Shown here: positions 1 to 6,669 of the stretch, piece by piece
Layout: the number at the start of each line of letters is the position of its first letter
How positions within the stretch are numbered: the first letter of the stretch is position 1
The notes under the pieces: generated by a model
Database searches by the model: none
What the model saw: only the letters and a program-made list of their open reading frames with translations
What the model was told of the DNA's origin: nothing
Translations under genes and position numbers: made by a program
Assembly (NCBI GenBank): GCA_030695605.1
Contig: JAUYQE010000119.1
Coordinates: forward strand, 1-11,215
DNA: 11,215 bases
Direction of reading: 5' to 3'
Source: Nanobdellota archaeon
Lineage (GTDB): Archaea; Nanobdellota; Nanobdellia; Woesearchaeales; GW2011-AR9

Positions 1-1181
1 TCATACCGTAACGCGTCCACCGGCTTCAGTCTTGACGCTTGCCATGCCGGTAAAATGCCGGAAAGAACGCCGAGAATAAATGCAAAAGCCAGCCCGAAGA
101 GCAGCACCGATAATTCTATGTTTATCGTCAGTAAGAATCCCGCGTGTTTCGAGAGCGGGCCGATAGCGAGCGCAATGCCCGTCCCCAAAGCTGTTCCCAA
201 GATGCCGCCCACTAAGCCAATTAATCCGGACTCCATCAGAAAAATTTCTAAGATGTCCAAATTTCTGGCACCGATCGCTTTCATGATGCCAATATCTTTG
301 GTCCGTTCCAGCACGCTCGTATAGAGCGAGTTCATGATGCCGATGGCTCCCACCAGCAACGAGATGGCAGCAATGCCGACGAGAACGACTTGCAGCACGC
401 CCAAGACTTGGTTGATCTGCTCCAGTATCTGGCTGGCTGTGAGCACCTGAAAATTCGTATCGCCTCGCTTCCGCTCCAGTTCCCGCTCGACTTTCTCCTG
501 CAAGGCCGGGATGTCGGCACTGGATTTCACTTGGGCAATGATGGTATCCACCCGTTCCGGCTCCTGAAAGATTTCCCGTGCCGCTTCCAAAGGAATGGCG
601 ATTTGGTTATCATCCTGTGCATTGCCGATCTCTTCGACGATACCCAGGACTTTGAACTCTTTTTTGTTTATCGTGATCCTGCTTCCCACACCAATCTCTT
701 TGGAAAACATGTCCGTCGCCACTCGGGAGCCGATGAGCGCCACATATTTCTCGTCGTCTTTGACCATCCGCCCTGCTGCAATATCCACACCCATATCTTC
801 ATAGAACGCTGCAAACTGTTCGGCCGGCAGGGCGCTGATGAGCGTAAAGCCCGTCTCCTGGCGATGCACGATTTCCGCGCTGCGGAACAAAGCCGGCAGG
901 ACATAGGCGAATCCAGAAATTTTTTCTATCGTCTTTACGTCTTCCGTCGTCAGGCCTTGTGACGCCGTTCCTGGCCCTTGGAACCCTTTGGCAGAGATTA
1001 GGATCCGGTTGGCCCCAAATTGCTCAAATTGCTCCCCGATAGTGCTTTCCAGGCTTCGGGAGAGTATCAGCAAAGAAATAATTGCGGCTACTCCGATAAC
1101 GATGCCGATGACCGTCAGCCAGGAGCGCAGCTTGCGGTGGCGGATACTGTTCACGGCCAGCCAAAAAGAATCACAGAGCAT
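1..1181 (-). CDS. ABC transporter permease, MacB/FtsX family (3' end cut by window)
   Basis: I translated this frame by hand from the reverse complement. It starts at ATG 1181-1179; an in-frame TGA lies two codons upstream, so the start is well fixed. About 393 residues are visible and the frame is still open at base 1, at a DALRYE-like end typical of the MacB family's last residues, so only a few codons should be missing. The layout is one N-terminal membrane helix (about residues 20-41, after the basic segment HRKLRSW), a large extracytoplasmic MacB_PCD-like domain (about 45-265), then three C-terminal helices forming the FtsX domain. The loop ERTKDIGIMKAIGARN matches the family hallmark ERTREIGI-x-AxGAR that contacts the ATPase. 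It is the last gene of the operon, 12 bases after the secreted protein, with only a weak GAGTGA as ribosome site. The substrate cannot be told; a lipoprotein, peptide or cell-surface export role is an inference from the family. Confidence 0.9.
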   Translation of the reverse strand, partial: MLCDSFWLAVNSIRHRKLRSWLTVIGIVIGVAAIISLLILSRSLESTIGEQFEQFGANRILISAKGFQGPGTASQGLTTEDVKTIEKISGFAYVLPALFRSAEIVHRQETGFTLISALPAEQFAAFYEDMGVDIAAGRMVKDDEKYVALIGSRVATDMFSKEIGVGSRITINKKEFKVLGIVEEIGNAQDDNQIAIPLEAAREIFQEPERVDTIIAQVKSSADIPALQEKVERELERKRGDTNFQVLTASQILEQINQVLGVLQVVLVGIAAISLLVGAIGIMNSLYTSVLERTKDIGIMKAIGARNLDILEIFLMESGLIGLVGGILGTALGTGIALAIGPLSKHAGFLLTINIELSVLLFGLAFAFILGVLSGILPAWQASRLKPVDALRY

Positions 1182-1193
1182 GGAGAATCACGC

Positions 1194-2072
1194 TCACTCT
1201 GCCTTTTTTTTTTTTCGGAGTTTTTTGTATATCATCACTGCTCCGGCAAGCCCGAAAATGACCAAAATTATTGGCAGCAGGGTGCTCTTTTTGACGAGAC
1301 CGAGCTGCTGCGCTTCTTCAGCAGAATAAACGGGCACTTCCAGCAAAGCTGATGTCGTAAAGCGCTGGTTCTGCGCATCACGATACTCCAGCTCCAGCGC
1401 GAGAATAGGGTCTTCAGCTTTTGCCAGGAGCGTGAATTCTTCCGTCTCGAAATCACCCACGTCCACGTCGCCGATGTAGCGCTGCGCCGGTGACAGGATG
1501 CCGTAGGCAGGGCTTTCCAGCAGCGTGACTTTCAGGAACGTTACTGCACTCAATCCGCTGTTGACTATTTTCACGGTCACTTCTCCCGGTTCGTTTATCG
1601 TCCGCAGTTCTGATTTTTCCAGAAAAGCTTCCAGGCGGGCTGGCGCTTTGACCTCGATGCCCAGCAGGGAAGTCTTGCTGGTTCCATCGTGAGAAATTGC
1701 TACGGGAATTTTGTACGTGCCCGGTTCTGCATTCGGCAGCGCTTTTATCGTAAAAGAGAGCGTTTCACGGTCATTCTCATTAATTTCCGCAATGATTTTC
1801 TCCGTCGAAGAATCGACGGGTGCAAAAGGCACTTGCGTGAGGTCTAAAGCCACGGCAATATTCTCGATGTCTTCTTCGCCGCTATTTTCCAGAGTAAGTA
1901 TCAGAACCACTTCATTTCCCGGCAGGACGGTTTTGGGGGTTGCCGCAAAGGACTCGATAGCAATCTGGGCAGTAACCACCGGTAGCATCGTGGCCAGCAG
2001 CGCCATGAGACATAACACTCTCAGCATCTTTGCTTGTAAAGTACAGTTGGTGTTCTTGGTTATTGTTTTCAT
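1194..2072 (-). CDS. Secreted, membrane-anchored CARDB/NEW3-like beta-sandwich protein
   Basis: Of 292 residues. I chose ATG 2072-2070 because GGAGG lies 5 bases upstream (2078-2082 on the plus strand reads CCTCC); the frame also opens at a TTG four codons earlier that overlaps this site. An N-terminal hydrophobic segment (about residues 14-35, AKMLRVLCLMALLATMLPVV) ending in TAQ resembles a signal peptide. Two beta-sandwich repeats follow, with wording typical of CARDB/NEW3 or COG1361 S-layer-like proteins: TPKTVLPGNEVVLILTLEN, AEPGTYKIPVAISHDG, EPGEVTVKIVNSGLSAV. A C-terminal helix (STLLPIILVIFGLAGAVMIY) and a Lys-rich tail KKLRKKKKAE anchor it with the tail inside, so the bulk is extracytoplasmic. 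It lies between the ATPase and permease of one operon (gaps 17 and 12 bases), so it is probably the external accessory subunit of that transporter. That role is inference; the domain call rests on pattern, not on a search. Confidence 0.85.
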   Translation of the reverse strand: MKTITKNTNCTLQAKMLRVLCLMALLATMLPVVTAQIAIESFAATPKTVLPGNEVVLILTLENSGEEDIENIAVALDLTQVPFAPVDSSTEKIIAEINENDRETLSFTIKALPNAEPGTYKIPVAISHDGTSKTSLLGIEVKAPARLEAFLEKSELRTINEPGEVTVKIVNSGLSAVTFLKVTLLESPAYGILSPAQRYIGDVDVGDFETEEFTLLAKAEDPILALELEYRDAQNQRFTTSALLEVPVYSAEEAQQLGLVKKSTLLPIILVIFGLAGAVMIYKKLRKKKKAE

Positions 2073-2089
2073 AGTATCCTCCAACTTCC

Positions 2090-2764
2090 TCAGCCACTCA
2101 CCACTTTCCCATCTTTGAGCGTTATGATTTTATCTGCCATCTTCGTGAGCGCCGGATTATGCGTGACGACGATAATGGTCTTTCCTTGTTTGTTCAAATC
2201 CTGCAGCAGTTTCATGATTCCCTCTCCCGTTTTGGTGTCTAAGTTTCCGGTTGGCTCATCGGCTAAGATAATCTCCGGATCATTGGCCAGAGCCCGGGCA
2301 ATAGCGACGCGTTGCCGCTGCCCGCCGGAGAGCTGATTGGGCAAGTGATGCAGCCGGTTGCCCAAGCCCACCTGCTCCAAGAGCTGCCGGGCTTTTTGCT
2401 TGCGCTTTTTCTTGGGCACTTTCTGGAACAGCATCGGCAAAGCGACGTTCTCCAGTGCATCCAGTGTGGGAATAAGATTGAACGTCTGGAACACGAAGCC
2501 GATCTTCCGGCCGCGGATATGGGCGAGTTCGCTTTCCGGCAGCTGCTGGATATTCTGCTTTTCGAGGAAGATGCAGCCTTTGGTGGCAGTATCTAAGCAG
2601 CCGATGAGATTCATGGCAGTGCTTTTTCCGGAGCCGCTGGGGCCGATAACGGCGACGAATTCGCCGGTGTTGATGGTGAGAGAGATGCCGTTGATTGCCG
2701 GAACATTCCCGCCGTCGAGTGGATAGGTCTTGTGGACGTCTTCGAGTTTCAGGAGGGTGGCCAT
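2090..2764 (-). CDS. ABC transporter ATP-binding protein, MacB/LolD type
   Basis: A 224-residue nucleotide-binding subunit that would power the permease encoded downstream. Seen in order: Walker A GPSGSGKST (residues 41-49), Q-loop in FVFQTFNLIPTLDALENV, signature LSGGQRQRVAIARAL, Walker B IILADEPTGNLD and the switch histidine in VVTHN. The wording NLIPTLDALENVALP and EPTGNLD is that of the MacB/LolD/SalX group. The frame also opens at ATG 2785, but I prefer ATG 2764-2762 because a TATA-like element GTTTATATTG (2788-2797) lies about 26 bases before it, giving a nearly leaderless mRNA, and homology begins just after this Met. First gene of the three-gene minus-strand operon, divergent from the ribosomal operon. 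Confidence 0.93.
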   Translation of the reverse strand: MATLLKLEDVHKTYPLDGGNVPAINGISLTINTGEFVAVIGPSGSGKSTAMNLIGCLDTATKGCIFLEKQNIQQLPESELAHIRGRKIGFVFQTFNLIPTLDALENVALPMLFQKVPKKKRKQKARQLLEQVGLGNRLHHLPNQLSGGQRQRVAIARALANDPEIILADEPTGNLDTKTGEGIMKLLQDLNKQGKTIIVVTHNPALTKMADKIITLKDGKVVSG

Positions 2765-2787
2765 TATTCCGGCAGGGCAACGCATTC

Positions 2788-2797
2788 AATATAAACG
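2788..2797 (-). promoter_or_regulatory. TATA box of the ABC transporter operon
   Basis: On the minus strand the sequence reads GTTTATATTG. A start of transcription about 25-27 bases downstream falls near 2771, a few bases before the ATG at 2764, which fits the short or absent leaders usual for first genes in archaea. Position and match are seen; use is inferred. Confidence 0.5.
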
Positions 2798-2870
2798 TTT
2801 TGTCTTCTTTTTGCATAGGGGCATAAATATCAAGCCACTGCTTTGCTTTTCGCAAAATCCCCACCGCAAT

Positions 2871-2880
2871 CTTTATAAAA
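2871..2880 (+). promoter_or_regulatory. TATA box of the L7Ae ribosomal operon
   Basis: CTTTATAAAA is a near-ideal archaeal TATA element. Transcription would start around 2901-2904, leaving a leader of about 80 bases before the L7Ae start, and that leader contains the kink-turn and hairpins listed separately. It lies back to back with the minus-strand promoter of the transporter operon. Confidence 0.6.
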
Positions 2881-2903
2881 CACTTTCATTTTTGAACAGC
2901 CAC

Positions 2904-2954
2904 GCCCATGAGTTGACAGTCATTGATGTGTCAATGAGGTAACTTCTGGTTACC
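2904..2954 (+). promoter_or_regulatory. Kink-turn and hairpin in the L7Ae leader (putative L7Ae autoregulatory site)
   Basis: The RNA can form a standard kink-turn. The C stem is GCC (2904-2906) with GGU (2938-2940); the bulge is CAU (2907-2909); tandem sheared pairs are G2910-A2937 and A2911-G2936; next comes a G2912-U2935 wobble; the NC stem is UUGACA (2913-2918) with UGUCAA (2929-2934), closed by a 10-base loop. Two alternative hairpins compete: CATTGA/TCAATG (2921-2926 with 2931-2936) and a perfect GGTAAC/GTTACC (2938-2943 with 2949-2954). L7Ae, the first gene of this mRNA, is the archaeal kink-turn-binding protein, and feedback of L7Ae on its own leader is known in other archaea. The ribosome site GGAGGT (2974-2979) lies 20 bases downstream. 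Confidence 0.55.
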
Positions 2955-2984
2955 GGGTTCAAAATTATAGAGTGGAGGTCCAAA

Positions 2985-3299
2985 ATGGCTGATGATGCAA
3001 AAGTATTAGAACTCGTCGAAATTGCGAGAACGAGCGGAAAGATCCGTAAAGGAGCGAACGAAGCGACGAAAGCTGCCGAAAAAGGGCAGGCCAAGCTCGT
3101 CGTGTACGCTGCAGATGTGAATCCGAAAGAGATTGTCATGCACCTGCCGCTGCTTTGCAAGGAGAAAAACATTCCGTGCGTTTCTGTTGCAAAGAAAGAT
3201 GATCTCGGTGCAGCTGCTGGGTTAGCAGTGGGAACTGCTGCCGTGGCCGTCGTCAATCCGGGCACTGCCAAAGGCATGCTGGAAGATCTTGCGAAATAA
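2985..3299 (+). CDS. rpl7ae: Ribosomal protein L7Ae (kink-turn-binding protein)
   Basis: 104 residues. L7Ae is a large-subunit protein that in archaea also binds kink-turns in C/D and H/ACA guide RNAs and in RNase P RNA. The family signature is clear: GKIRKGANEATKAAEKG (RNA-binding loop, cf. KKGTNETTKA), then the VVYAADVNPKEIVMHLPLLC strand-helix and KKDDLGAAAGLAVGTAAVAV. The start ATG has GGAGGT six bases upstream (2974-2979). It is shorter than typical archaeal L7Ae (about 120) because the first 15 or so residues are missing; no in-frame upstream start restores them, so I read this as a natural lineage trait. It heads the L7Ae-S28e-L24e-NDK-EF-2 run and probably controls it through its leader. 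Confidence 0.96.
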   Translation: MADDAKVLELVEIARTSGKIRKGANEATKAAEKGQAKLVVYAADVNPKEIVMHLPLLCKEKNIPCVSVAKKDDLGAAAGLAVGTAAVAVVNPGTAKGMLEDLAK

Positions 3300-3332
3300 A
3301 TGGAGTGAAAGAGTTGCTAAACCATTACTACC

Positions 3333-3635
3333 ATGAACAAAAAAGCTGATTCTAAAACGGCCCCAGGAAAGCCGCAGGAAGAAGAGCGGATGGAAAGCGA
3401 GATTCGCTTTCCGGAAGGCATTCCTTCCGAAGTCCGCGAGATTGTGGGGCGCGGCGGAAGCCGGGGTGAAATAACGCAAGTCATGTGCCAGATTCTGGAC
3501 GGGCGGGATAAGAACAAAGCCATTCGCCGAAATGTGAAAGGCCCCGTACGCCCTGGCGACATTTTAATGCTCTTGGAAACGGAGATAGATGCGCAACGCC
3601 TGGGTGGCGGAAAGCGCGGGGGGAAGAGAAAATAA
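3333..3635 (+). CDS. rps28e: Ribosomal protein S28e with N- and C-terminal extensions
   Basis: 100 residues against about 70-75 for the family. The S28e core is unmistakable: EIVGRGGSRGEITQVMCQIL, DGRDKNKAIRRNVKGPVRPG, DILMLLETEIDAQR. The first 19 residues (MNKKADSKTAPGKPQEEER) are charged and low-complexity, and the chain ends in a basic tail LGGGKRGGKRK instead of at the usual ETExEAR. The start is uncertain: ATG 3333 has no nearby ribosome site, while an internal ATG at 3390 follows a GGAAGAAGAG stretch and would give an 81-residue protein closer to family length. It sits 33 bases after L7Ae and 1 base before L24e. Confidence 0.93.
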   Translation: MNKKADSKTAPGKPQEEERMESEIRFPEGIPSEVREIVGRGGSRGEITQVMCQILDGRDKNKAIRRNVKGPVRPGDILMLLETEIDAQRLGGGKRGGKRK

Positions 3636-3636
3636 A

Positions 3637-3855
3637 ATGCCCCTCTGCGCCTTTTGTGGAACGGAACTCCGCCCGGGAACGGGCACGATGTTTATTTACG
3701 CCACGGGCAAAGTATCTTATTTCTGTTCGAGCAAATGCCGGAAGAATACCCTGAAGCTGAAGCGCAAGCCGTTACGGACGCGCTGGACGGAAGAGTTCCG
3801 GAAAGAGCATAAGAAAGGAACTGCTGCACCAGCAGGAAAGAAAGGAGTTTCTTAA
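3637..3855 (+). CDS. rpl24e: Ribosomal protein L24e (zinc-ribbon)
   Basis: 72 residues. The start ATG is one base after the S28e stop; the frame opens earlier inside S28e, but homology begins exactly at MPLCAFCGTEL, and a G-rich ribosome site (about 3618-3628) lies within the end of S28e, so the two genes are probably translationally coupled. The L24e zinc motif is complete: C4-x2-C7 (CAFC) and C-x3-C in YFCSSKCRKNTLKLKRKP, followed by the basic RTRWTEEFRKEH segment. It is a structural protein of the archaeal/eukaryotic large subunit. The alanine/lysine tail GTAAPAGKKGVS is ordinary for the family. Confidence 0.96.
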   Translation: MPLCAFCGTELRPGTGTMFIYATGKVSYFCSSKCRKNTLKLKRKPLRTRWTEEFRKEHKKGTAAPAGKKGVS

Positions 3856-3860
3856 CGACG

Positions 3861-4358
3861 ATGATTGAGCGCACGCTGGTGTTGTTGAAGCCGGATGCGG
3901 TAAAGCGGGGGCTGATGGGGCGAATCCTTTCCCGGTTTGAAGATGCGGGTTTCAAGGTAGTGGGGGCCAAGATGGCCTGGGCTGATGAGAAATTGGCCAG
4001 AAAACATTATGATGAGATTGGTGGCGTTGGCAAGCGCCGCGGCGAGAAAGTTTTGCAGCACATGGTGAAGATCATTACCTCCGGGCCGGTATTGGCACTA
4101 TGCATAGAAGGTATCCACGCAGTCGATACTGTTCGGAAAATGGTCGGCAGCACCGAGCCCAAGAGTGCAGCGCCCGGCACGATACGGGGGGATTTTACTC
4201 ACGTGAGCTTTTCCTATGCGGATGCGCAGAATAAAGGAGTGGAGAATGTCATTCACGCTTCCGGCAATGGTGAGGAAGCCCAGAAAGAAATAAGCTTATG
4301 GTTTGCAGCAAAAGAATTGCATAGTTACAAGACGGTGCATGAGGCGCATACGTTTTGA
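3861..4358 (+). CDS. ndk: Nucleoside diphosphate kinase
   Basis: 165 residues. The enzyme moves the terminal phosphate from ATP to NDPs through a phosphohistidine, here supplying GTP near two translational GTPases. Seen: N-terminal ERTLVLLKPDAVKRGLMGRI, the nucleotide-binding KMVGSTEPKSAAPGTIRGDF, and the active-site strand ENVIHASGNGEEAQKEISLWF with catalytic His (cf. NxIHGSDSxExA). The 20 or so extra residues over bacterial Ndk (about 140) fit the archaeal form. ATG 3861 follows GGAG (3844-3847) by 13 bases, five bases after the L24e stop. In many archaea IF-2 comes next in this cluster; here it is EF-2. Confidence 0.97.
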   Translation: MIERTLVLLKPDAVKRGLMGRILSRFEDAGFKVVGAKMAWADEKLARKHYDEIGGVGKRRGEKVLQHMVKIITSGPVLALCIEGIHAVDTVRKMVGSTEPKSAAPGTIRGDFTHVSFSYADAQNKGVENVIHASGNGEEAQKEISLWFAAKELHSYKTVHEAHTF

Positions 4359-4370
4359 AGGGAGATTACC

Positions 4371-6566
4371 ATGGCAGAAAAAATGGTCGATCGGGTGATG
4401 CGGATCACCAAAACGCCGCAGCAGATTCGTAATATTTGTACGTCGGCCCACATCCATCACGGCAAGACCGCTTTTACCGATAATCTTCTCGCCGCTTCGG
4501 GCATGATGGCTGCCAAGTACGCGGGAGAACTCGAAGGCGGCATGATGACTTGGCAGCATAAGGACGAACAGGAACGGTTAATGACCGTCGATGCGGCCAA
4601 TGTTTCTATGGTGCACGATTACCATGGCAAAGAATATCTGATCAATCTCATTGATACGCCCGGGCACGTGGATTTCGGCGGCAATGTGACGAGGGCCATG
4701 CGTGCCGTCGACGGAACGGTCGTCCTGATTTGTGGTGTTGAAGGCATCATGCCCCAGACGGAAACCGTCGTCCGGCAGGCCTTGCGAGAGCGGGTAAAGC
4801 CGGTCCTGTTCATCAACAAAGTCGATCGTTTAGTGAAAGAGCTGAAATTATCGTCAGACCAAATTGCGCAGCGCATCATGACGCTGATGACGAATTTTAA
4901 CGTTCTATTGGAAAAAATTGCCGAGCCGCTGTATCGGGAAAAATGGAAAGTGAATGTGCAGGATGGCAGCGTAGCTTTCGGTTCTGCCCGGGAAAATTGG
5001 GCGCTGTCTTTCCCGTTCATGGCCAAGAAAAATATCAAGTTCTCTGATATTCTCCGCATTTATGAACTGGAAGAAGAGCCGCGGAAAGCGTGGGTGTGGG
5101 AAAATGCGCCTTTGCACGAAGTCATCCTCGACATGGTCATCAAGCATCATCCGGATCCCATCACGGCGCAAGTGTATCGAGTACCCAAGATCTGGCATGG
5201 GGAAGCCGATTCCGAATTTGGGAAAGATCTCATTGGTTGTAATCCCAATGGCAAGCCTGCTTTTGTCATCACCAGAATTGTTATCGATCCACGTTCGGGA
5301 AAAGATATCTCTGCTGGCCGCTTGTTCAGCGGTACGCTGCGGAGTGGGATGGAAGTATATTTGAACAATGCCAAGCAGCGGCAGCGCATCCAGAATGTCT
5401 ATATCTATAACGGCATCCGGCCGGAGATCATCGAGTCCCTGCCTGCGGGCAATGTCTTAGCAATTTCCGGCGTCGTGGGCTTTGCCGGCGAGACGGTCAC
5501 TGTAGAGCCGGAGCAGCCCTTTGAAGAATTGAAGCATATTTTTGAGCCGGTCATCACCAAAGCCATAGAAGCCAAAAAGCAGGGCGATTTGCCGAAGCTT
5601 GTCGAAGTATTGCGCAAAGTGAGCCGGGAAGATCCGTCCATCAAGATTGAGATCAATGAAGAGACCGGGCAGAATCTCATGAGCGGCATGGGAGAGCTGC
5701 ATTTAGAGATTATTGAAAATAGAATTGTGACGGAGAAAGGGCTGGAAGTAAAGACCTCGCCGCCCATTGTCGTGTATCGGGAGACCATCACCAAGCAAAG
5801 CCCGGAAGTGGAAGGAAAATCGCCCAATAAGCATAATAAGCTCTATTTCAAAGTCGAACCGCTTGATCCGGTCATCAGCAAAGGCATAAAAGACGGCCGG
5901 CTTCCCCTCGGCAGAATAAAGAAAAAAGATGACCAAGTGGTCTCTTTCCTCCGTGATGAATGCGGCTGGGACAGCAAGAAGGCTAATATGGTGAAAGCGA
6001 TTCGGGAAGGAAATATTTTCATGGATGAAACGCGGGGAGTGGTGTACATTAACGAGATTCTGGAATTGGTGCTCGATATGTTCGATGATGTGATGAAATC
6101 CGGCCCCTTAGCCAGGGAGCCCTGCATCAATGTGAAAGTCAGCCTGACGGACTGCACGCTGCACGAGGATGCGATCCATCGCGGGCCCGCACAGATGTAT
6201 CCTGCGGTCCGGGAAGGTATTCGCGGGGCCATGATGCAAGCCGGTCCCATGATGTTTGAGCCCCTGCAGATCATGCGTATCGAAGCGCCGACCGAATACA
6301 CGGGCACGATTTCAAAATTAGTGTCTTCCAAGCGCGGCCAGCTACTGGGCATGGACCAGGAAGGAGATCAGGTCGTCGTGACGGGGAAGTTGCCCGTTGC
6401 CGAACTCTTGGGCTGGAGCAGCGATCTGCGTTCTGCAACGGAAGGCCGAGGAAACTCTTCGCTCGTCGACCAGATGTTTGAGCGCATCCCCGGCGATCTG
6501 CAGGAGAAAGTCCGCAAGCAGATTATCTCCCGGAAAGGATTGACGGAAGGCATGCTGGGGGCATGA
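4371..6566 (+). CDS. fusA: Translation elongation factor 2 (aEF-2) with P-loop Asp-to-His change
   Basis: 731 residues, normal for archaeal EF-2, the GTPase that drives ribosomal translocation. The GTPase motifs are G1 AHIHHGKT (residues 26-33), switch I KDEQERLMTVDAANVSMVH (64-82), G3 DTPGHVDF (95-102) and G4 NKVD (149-152), followed by GSAREN, domain II and domains III-V. The diphthamide histidine is present in LHEDAIHRGPAQ (His603), so the protein should be a target of the Dph enzymes. Two departures stand out. The P-loop DHGKT aspartate is His29 (codon CAT, 4455-4457). The switch I RGIT is RLMT (4575-4586), though eukaryotic EF-2 also varies there (RCIT). GGGAG precedes the ATG by about 6 bases, and the gene is 12 bases after ndk, so it is part of the same operon. 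A pyrimidine-rich stretch (6570-6600) after the stop may end transcription. Confidence 0.97.
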   Translation: MAEKMVDRVMRITKTPQQIRNICTSAHIHHGKTAFTDNLLAASGMMAAKYAGELEGGMMTWQHKDEQERLMTVDAANVSMVHDYHGKEYLINLIDTPGHVDFGGNVTRAMRAVDGTVVLICGVEGIMPQTETVVRQALRERVKPVLFINKVDRLVKELKLSSDQIAQRIMTLMTNFNVLLEKIAEPLYREKWKVNVQDGSVAFGSARENWALSFPFMAKKNIKFSDILRIYELEEEPRKAWVWENAPLHEVILDMVIKHHPDPITAQVYRVPKIWHGEADSEFGKDLIGCNPNGKPAFVITRIVIDPRSGKDISAGRLFSGTLRSGMEVYLNNAKQRQRIQNVYIYNGIRPEIIESLPAGNVLAISGVVGFAGETVTVEPEQPFEELKHIFEPVITKAIEAKKQGDLPKLVEVLRKVSREDPSIKIEINEETGQNLMSGMGELHLEIIENRIVTEKGLEVKTSPPIVVYRETITKQSPEVEGKSPNKHNKLYFKVEPLDPVISKGIKDGRLPLGRIKKKDDQVVSFLRDECGWDSKKANMVKAIREGNIFMDETRGVVYINEILELVLDMFDDVMKSGPLAREPCINVKVSLTDCTLHEDAIHRGPAQMYPAVREGIRGAMMQAGPMMFEPLQIMRIEAPTEYTGTISKLVSSKRGQLLGMDQEGDQVVVTGKLPVAELLGWSSDLRSATEGRGNSSLVDQMFERIPGDLQEKVRKQIISRKGLTEGMLGA

Positions 6567-6639
6567 TGGCTCTTTCTTCTTTTCCTCGTCTTCATCCAAT
6601 ACTGTCGGTTGCTACTTTTTAGTGGTTTTCTGGGAAAAG

Positions 6640-6647
6640 TTTAAAAA
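6640..6647 (+). promoter_or_regulatory. Possible TATA box of the nucleotidyltransferase gene
   Basis: TTTAAAAA (in AGTTTAAAAAGAGG) centres about 26 bases before the ATG at 6670, which would give a leaderless mRNA starting at that ATG. This is my main reason for that start choice. The match is only fair. Confidence 0.35.
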
Positions 6648-6669
6648 GAGGGAGTTTTTGAATGATAGA

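Noticed and set aside
390..962. Long plus-strand ORF opposite the permease gene
   Set aside because: It is the antisense shadow of a well-supported MacB-type permease frame and has no protein-family features.
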